Shown here: positions 62,058 to 64,000 of the stretch, piece after piece
Numbering within the stretch: position 1 is the stretch's first letter
Layout: each line of letters begins with the position of its first letter
Source of the DNA: Fidelibacterota bacterium
GTDB taxonomy: Bacteria; Fidelibacterota; Marinisomatia; Marinisomatales; TCS55
Assembly (NCBI GenBank): GCA_029936965.1
Contig: JAPYRG010000004.1
Location: forward strand, 1 to 64,000
Length of the DNA stretch: 64,000 bases
Direction: 5' to 3'
Program-made: the position numbers and the translations under genes
Notes under the pieces: model-generated
The model's database searches: none
The model's input: only the letters and a program-made list of their open reading frames with translations
What the model was told of the DNA's origin: nothing

Positions 62058-62903
62058 TTATTCGTGTGCTTTTATTTTAAAAAGAAACTCGTATTGTTCT
62101 TTTGTAAGATTATCAAATATGACGCCTTTTATTGTAATCTTGTATTCTTCAAGTTCTTTAAAATAGCGTTTAGCTTTCACTTTCTTTTTATCAGTATAAT
62201 CAACTCTTTTCAATACATAACGCATCGCATTTAGTCTTGCAATCATTTTATTCTCACTATTGATTAATATCCAAGGTGCATGATTTGTTGAAGTTTGTTC
62301 AAACATTTGTTCTTTATAGCGGGTATATAGATGCCATTGTTCCATCGCTTTTAAATCATTATTAGTAACTTTCCAATATTTCAATTCACTACTTTGTCTT
62401 AGGAAAAATCTATATTTTTGTGTTTCTTGGGAGACTGATAAATAAAATTTAAAAAGAGTCAATCCTTCATCGATTAAGTGTTTTTCCCAAGCATTAACGG
62501 TTTTCATAAAATAATAATACTGACTTTTAGTACAGTAACTCATCGTGGGTTGTATCACAGCACGTGAATACCAGGATCGATCAAAGAAAACTATTTCCCC
62601 TTCTTTGGGTAGGTGCTTTTTATAAGTATGCAACCAGTTTCTATGTTCTGTTTTTGTTGGCACACCTAATTCAACAACTCTTGTATTTCTAGGTATCATA
62701 TGCTGAATAAATCTTTTAATAGTTGATCCTTTACCTGCAGCATCACGACCCTCGAGTACAATCGCTATTTTCTTTTTTTCTTTAATCATCCACTCCTGCA
62801 TTTTCAGTAGTTCAACCTGCAGCCTGTATTTCTCTTTATTATACAGAGTTGATGGAATATCTTTGTATTCCGTATGGTTATATACTATAAGAGATTCTTT
62901 CAT
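62058..62903 (-). CDS. ppk2: Polyphosphate kinase 2
   Basis: The 281-residue protein has the PPK2 P-loop VLEGRDAAGKGSTIKRF (49-65), the lid/Walker B region EIVFFDRSWYSRAVIQP (about 103-119) and FFLRQSSELKYWKVTNNDLKA (quoted region about 187-207). It uses polyphosphate to phosphorylate nucleotides or the reverse; the subclass is not certain. It lies in a phosphate-acquisition region, upstream of the Na/Pi transporter on the same strand (145-base gap). Confidence 0.93.
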   Translation of the reverse strand: MKESLIVYNHTEYKDIPSTLYNKEKYRLQVELLKMQEWMIKEKKKIAIVLEGRDAAGKGSTIKRFIQHMIPRNTRVVELGVPTKTEHRNWLHTYKKHLPKEGEIVFFDRSWYSRAVIQPTMSYCTKSQYYYFMKTVNAWEKHLIDEGLTLFKFYLSVSQETQKYRFFLRQSSELKYWKVTNNDLKAMEQWHLYTRYKEQMFEQTSTNHAPWILINSENKMIARLNAMRYVLKRVDYTDKKKVKAKRYFKELEEYKITIKGVIFDNLTKEQYEFLFKIKAHE

Positions 62904-62925
62904 TAACTGCTCATTCTATTTGGAA

Positions 62926-63065
62926 CTAAAAAAATAGGATTATCCCTAATATTAATGCTATTAGTCCTTTATAAAAACCTAAATCATTGATGCAATATGT
63001 GATTCTTGTAATAAGGATAGTATTGCAAACATGATTCCAAAAGAAGAAAGCAACAATCGAAACAT
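62926..63065 (-). pseudogene. Possible frameshifted small two-helix membrane protein
   Basis: From ATG 63065 the minus strand reads MFRLLLSSFGIMFAILSLLQ, a hydrophobic helix, ending at TAG 62979. Shifting one frame near that point continues as INDLGFYKGLIALILGIILF to a stop at 62926-62928. The two pieces would make one about 46-residue protein with two hydrophobic helices. Nothing else explains the 235-base gap between ppk2 and the PhoX-like gene. The evidence is thin and chance is possible. Confidence 0.3.
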
Positions 63066-63138
63066 TTTTAATGTTTCCACATACTCAAACTATAAGGAAA
63101 TACTATTTTGTTTTAATTAATAAATTGTAAAAAAATAT

Positions 63139-64000
63139 TTACGCTTGCCAAGGTCCAGTAATTGCTAGTGTCAATCCAGGCAATTGAATATTTACAAATA
63201 GGATCTTTCCATCTGGGGAGAAAACTGATCCTGCGAATTCTTTACTATTTAAAGCGTTCTTAGCCAATTTATATATTGTTCCATCTGGTTTAATCCCAAG
63301 TAAAAAGTCTGTACCTTTTCCATCTTCACATATAATCATGTCGCCCCATGGTGCAACAGTGATATTATCGCACATATCCATAATTTCACTATCCACTGGT
63401 TCTACTAGAAGTTCTATTTTACCAGGATTATTATTTTCATTACTTTGTCCCTCATATGGGCTTGGTGTGTAAACGTATATTTGTCCTAGTTTCTTTTTTC
63501 CACCGCTCGTACATGTAAAATAAATTTTTCCCTTATCAAACCACATGCCTTCTCCACGAGCAAAGATTGCGGCACTATTTTTTGATCCTCGAAATCTTAA
63601 GTCATTTTCAGGGCTTTCTACATCATCAAGTGTGACCCATTCAATATCATATGATTTCTTTAATTGAATATTATTTTCTCTCCAATTTCTAGTATCCATT
63701 GAAGGTTTTGATTTAAAACAAAGTGCTTGTAAAACGCCTCCTTTATGAAATTTCCCATTCACATTTGGTATAAAACGATAGATGAGACCATTGCCTTCAT
63801 CTTCAGTTTGGTAGGCAATGCCAGTTTGTGGATCTATAGCAACTGCTTCATGACTAAAACGCCCCATGCTCTTTAAGGGAACTGGCTTTGTAATTTGAGG
63901 TGTCTCTGTTACTGGTACTTCAAAATTATAACCATGATCCTTTTTCCAGTCTTCACCTGCTTGTGTTTCAGTTTCTTCACAACTTATCCAACTTCTCCAT
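63139..64000 (-). CDS. PhoX-like (DUF839) phosphatase, 5' partial
   Basis: The frame stays open to the right edge, so the N-terminus is outside; 287 codons are visible. Family features are WRSWISCEET (at the very edge), GRFSHEAVAIDPQTG, AYQTEDEGNGLIYRF, GEGMWFDKGKIYFTCTSGG and DNITVAPWGDMIICEDG, the Ca/Fe-site regions of PhoX/DUF839 beta-propellers. It probably hydrolyses phosphate esters outside the cytoplasm to release phosphate, matching the phosphate genes nearby. The export signal is not visible here. Confidence 0.85.
   Translation of the reverse strand, partial: WRSWISCEETETQAGEDWKKDHGYNFEVPVTETPQITKPVPLKSMGRFSHEAVAIDPQTGIAYQTEDEGNGLIYRFIPNVNGKFHKGGVLQALCFKSKPSMDTRNWRENNIQLKKSYDIEWVTLDDVESPENDLRFRGSKNSAAIFARGEGMWFDKGKIYFTCTSGGKKKLGQIYVYTPSPYEGQSNENNNPGKIELLVEPVDSEIMDMCDNITVAPWGDMIICEDGKGTDFLLGIKPDGTIYKLAKNALNSKEFAGSVFSPDGKILFVNIQLPGLTLAITGPWQA

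Overview
The window reads as an AT-rich, gene-dense bacterial chromosome segment with short intergenic gaps, no mobile elements, and no rRNA, tRNA or CRISPR that I could find. Four secreted proteins end in a C-terminal cassette built around YPNPFN(P/A) and closing in K-x-[LV]-L-[LI]-K. Together with a TonB receptor/DUF4249 lipoprotein pair, a DUF4294 protein and a PPi-dependent phosphofructokinase, this suggests a marine member of the Fibrobacterota-Chlorobiota-Bacteroidota relatives. Candidatus Marinimicrobia (SAR406) is my best guess, made from motifs and not from a database search.

Layout. 1-3.8 kb: the 3' end of a secreted protein, a membrane-anchored ADP-ribosylglycohydrolase, and a HupE-like protein with its membrane-anchor partner. 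3.8-9.6 kb (minus strand): asnB, inositol-phosphate synthase, a CTP:inositol-1-phosphate cytidylyltransferase-like enzyme, a TagF/TagB-like polyol-phosphate transferase, and a member of the alpha-glutamyl/putrescinyl-thymine pyrophosphorylase / 5-hmdU DNA kinase helical-domain family. In front of asnB sits a complete apparent ribosome-mediated attenuator: an Asn-rich leader peptide, competing hairpins and an intrinsic terminator. A divergent LTA-synthase-like enzyme follows, then a decayed pyrimidine-dimer glycosylase gene.

12-23 kb: K+ channel, MFS protein, acyltransferase, a run of small unknown envelope proteins, gabT, a GH12 glucanase, haloalkane dehalogenase and a Lon-N-domain protein. 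23-36 kb: cytochrome c peroxidase fused to a beta-helix, a CotH/lamin-tail secreted protein, small stress and redox genes, and a penicillin-acylase-like hydrolase. 36-45 kb (minus strand): lipoprotein/TonB receptor, DUF523-DUF1722, an NDUFA9-like protein, an SRPBCC/pirin pair and acetoacetyl-CoA synthetase.

45-64 kb: a pfp-glpX-fba operon for the fructose-6-P/FBP/triose-P steps; a thiN-Na+ symporter-CYTH cluster (minus strand); an MMPL/LolA-like/beta-barrel export triad; queC-queE-queD for preQ0; and a phosphate module (phoB, phoR, PhoU-like, Na/Pi transporter, PPK2, PhoX-like phosphatase running off the right edge).

The most noteworthy features are the Asn attenuator and the unusual operon it leads into. 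That operon joins asparagine synthesis, activated inositol, a polyol-phosphate transferase and a hypermodified-base-related enzyme.
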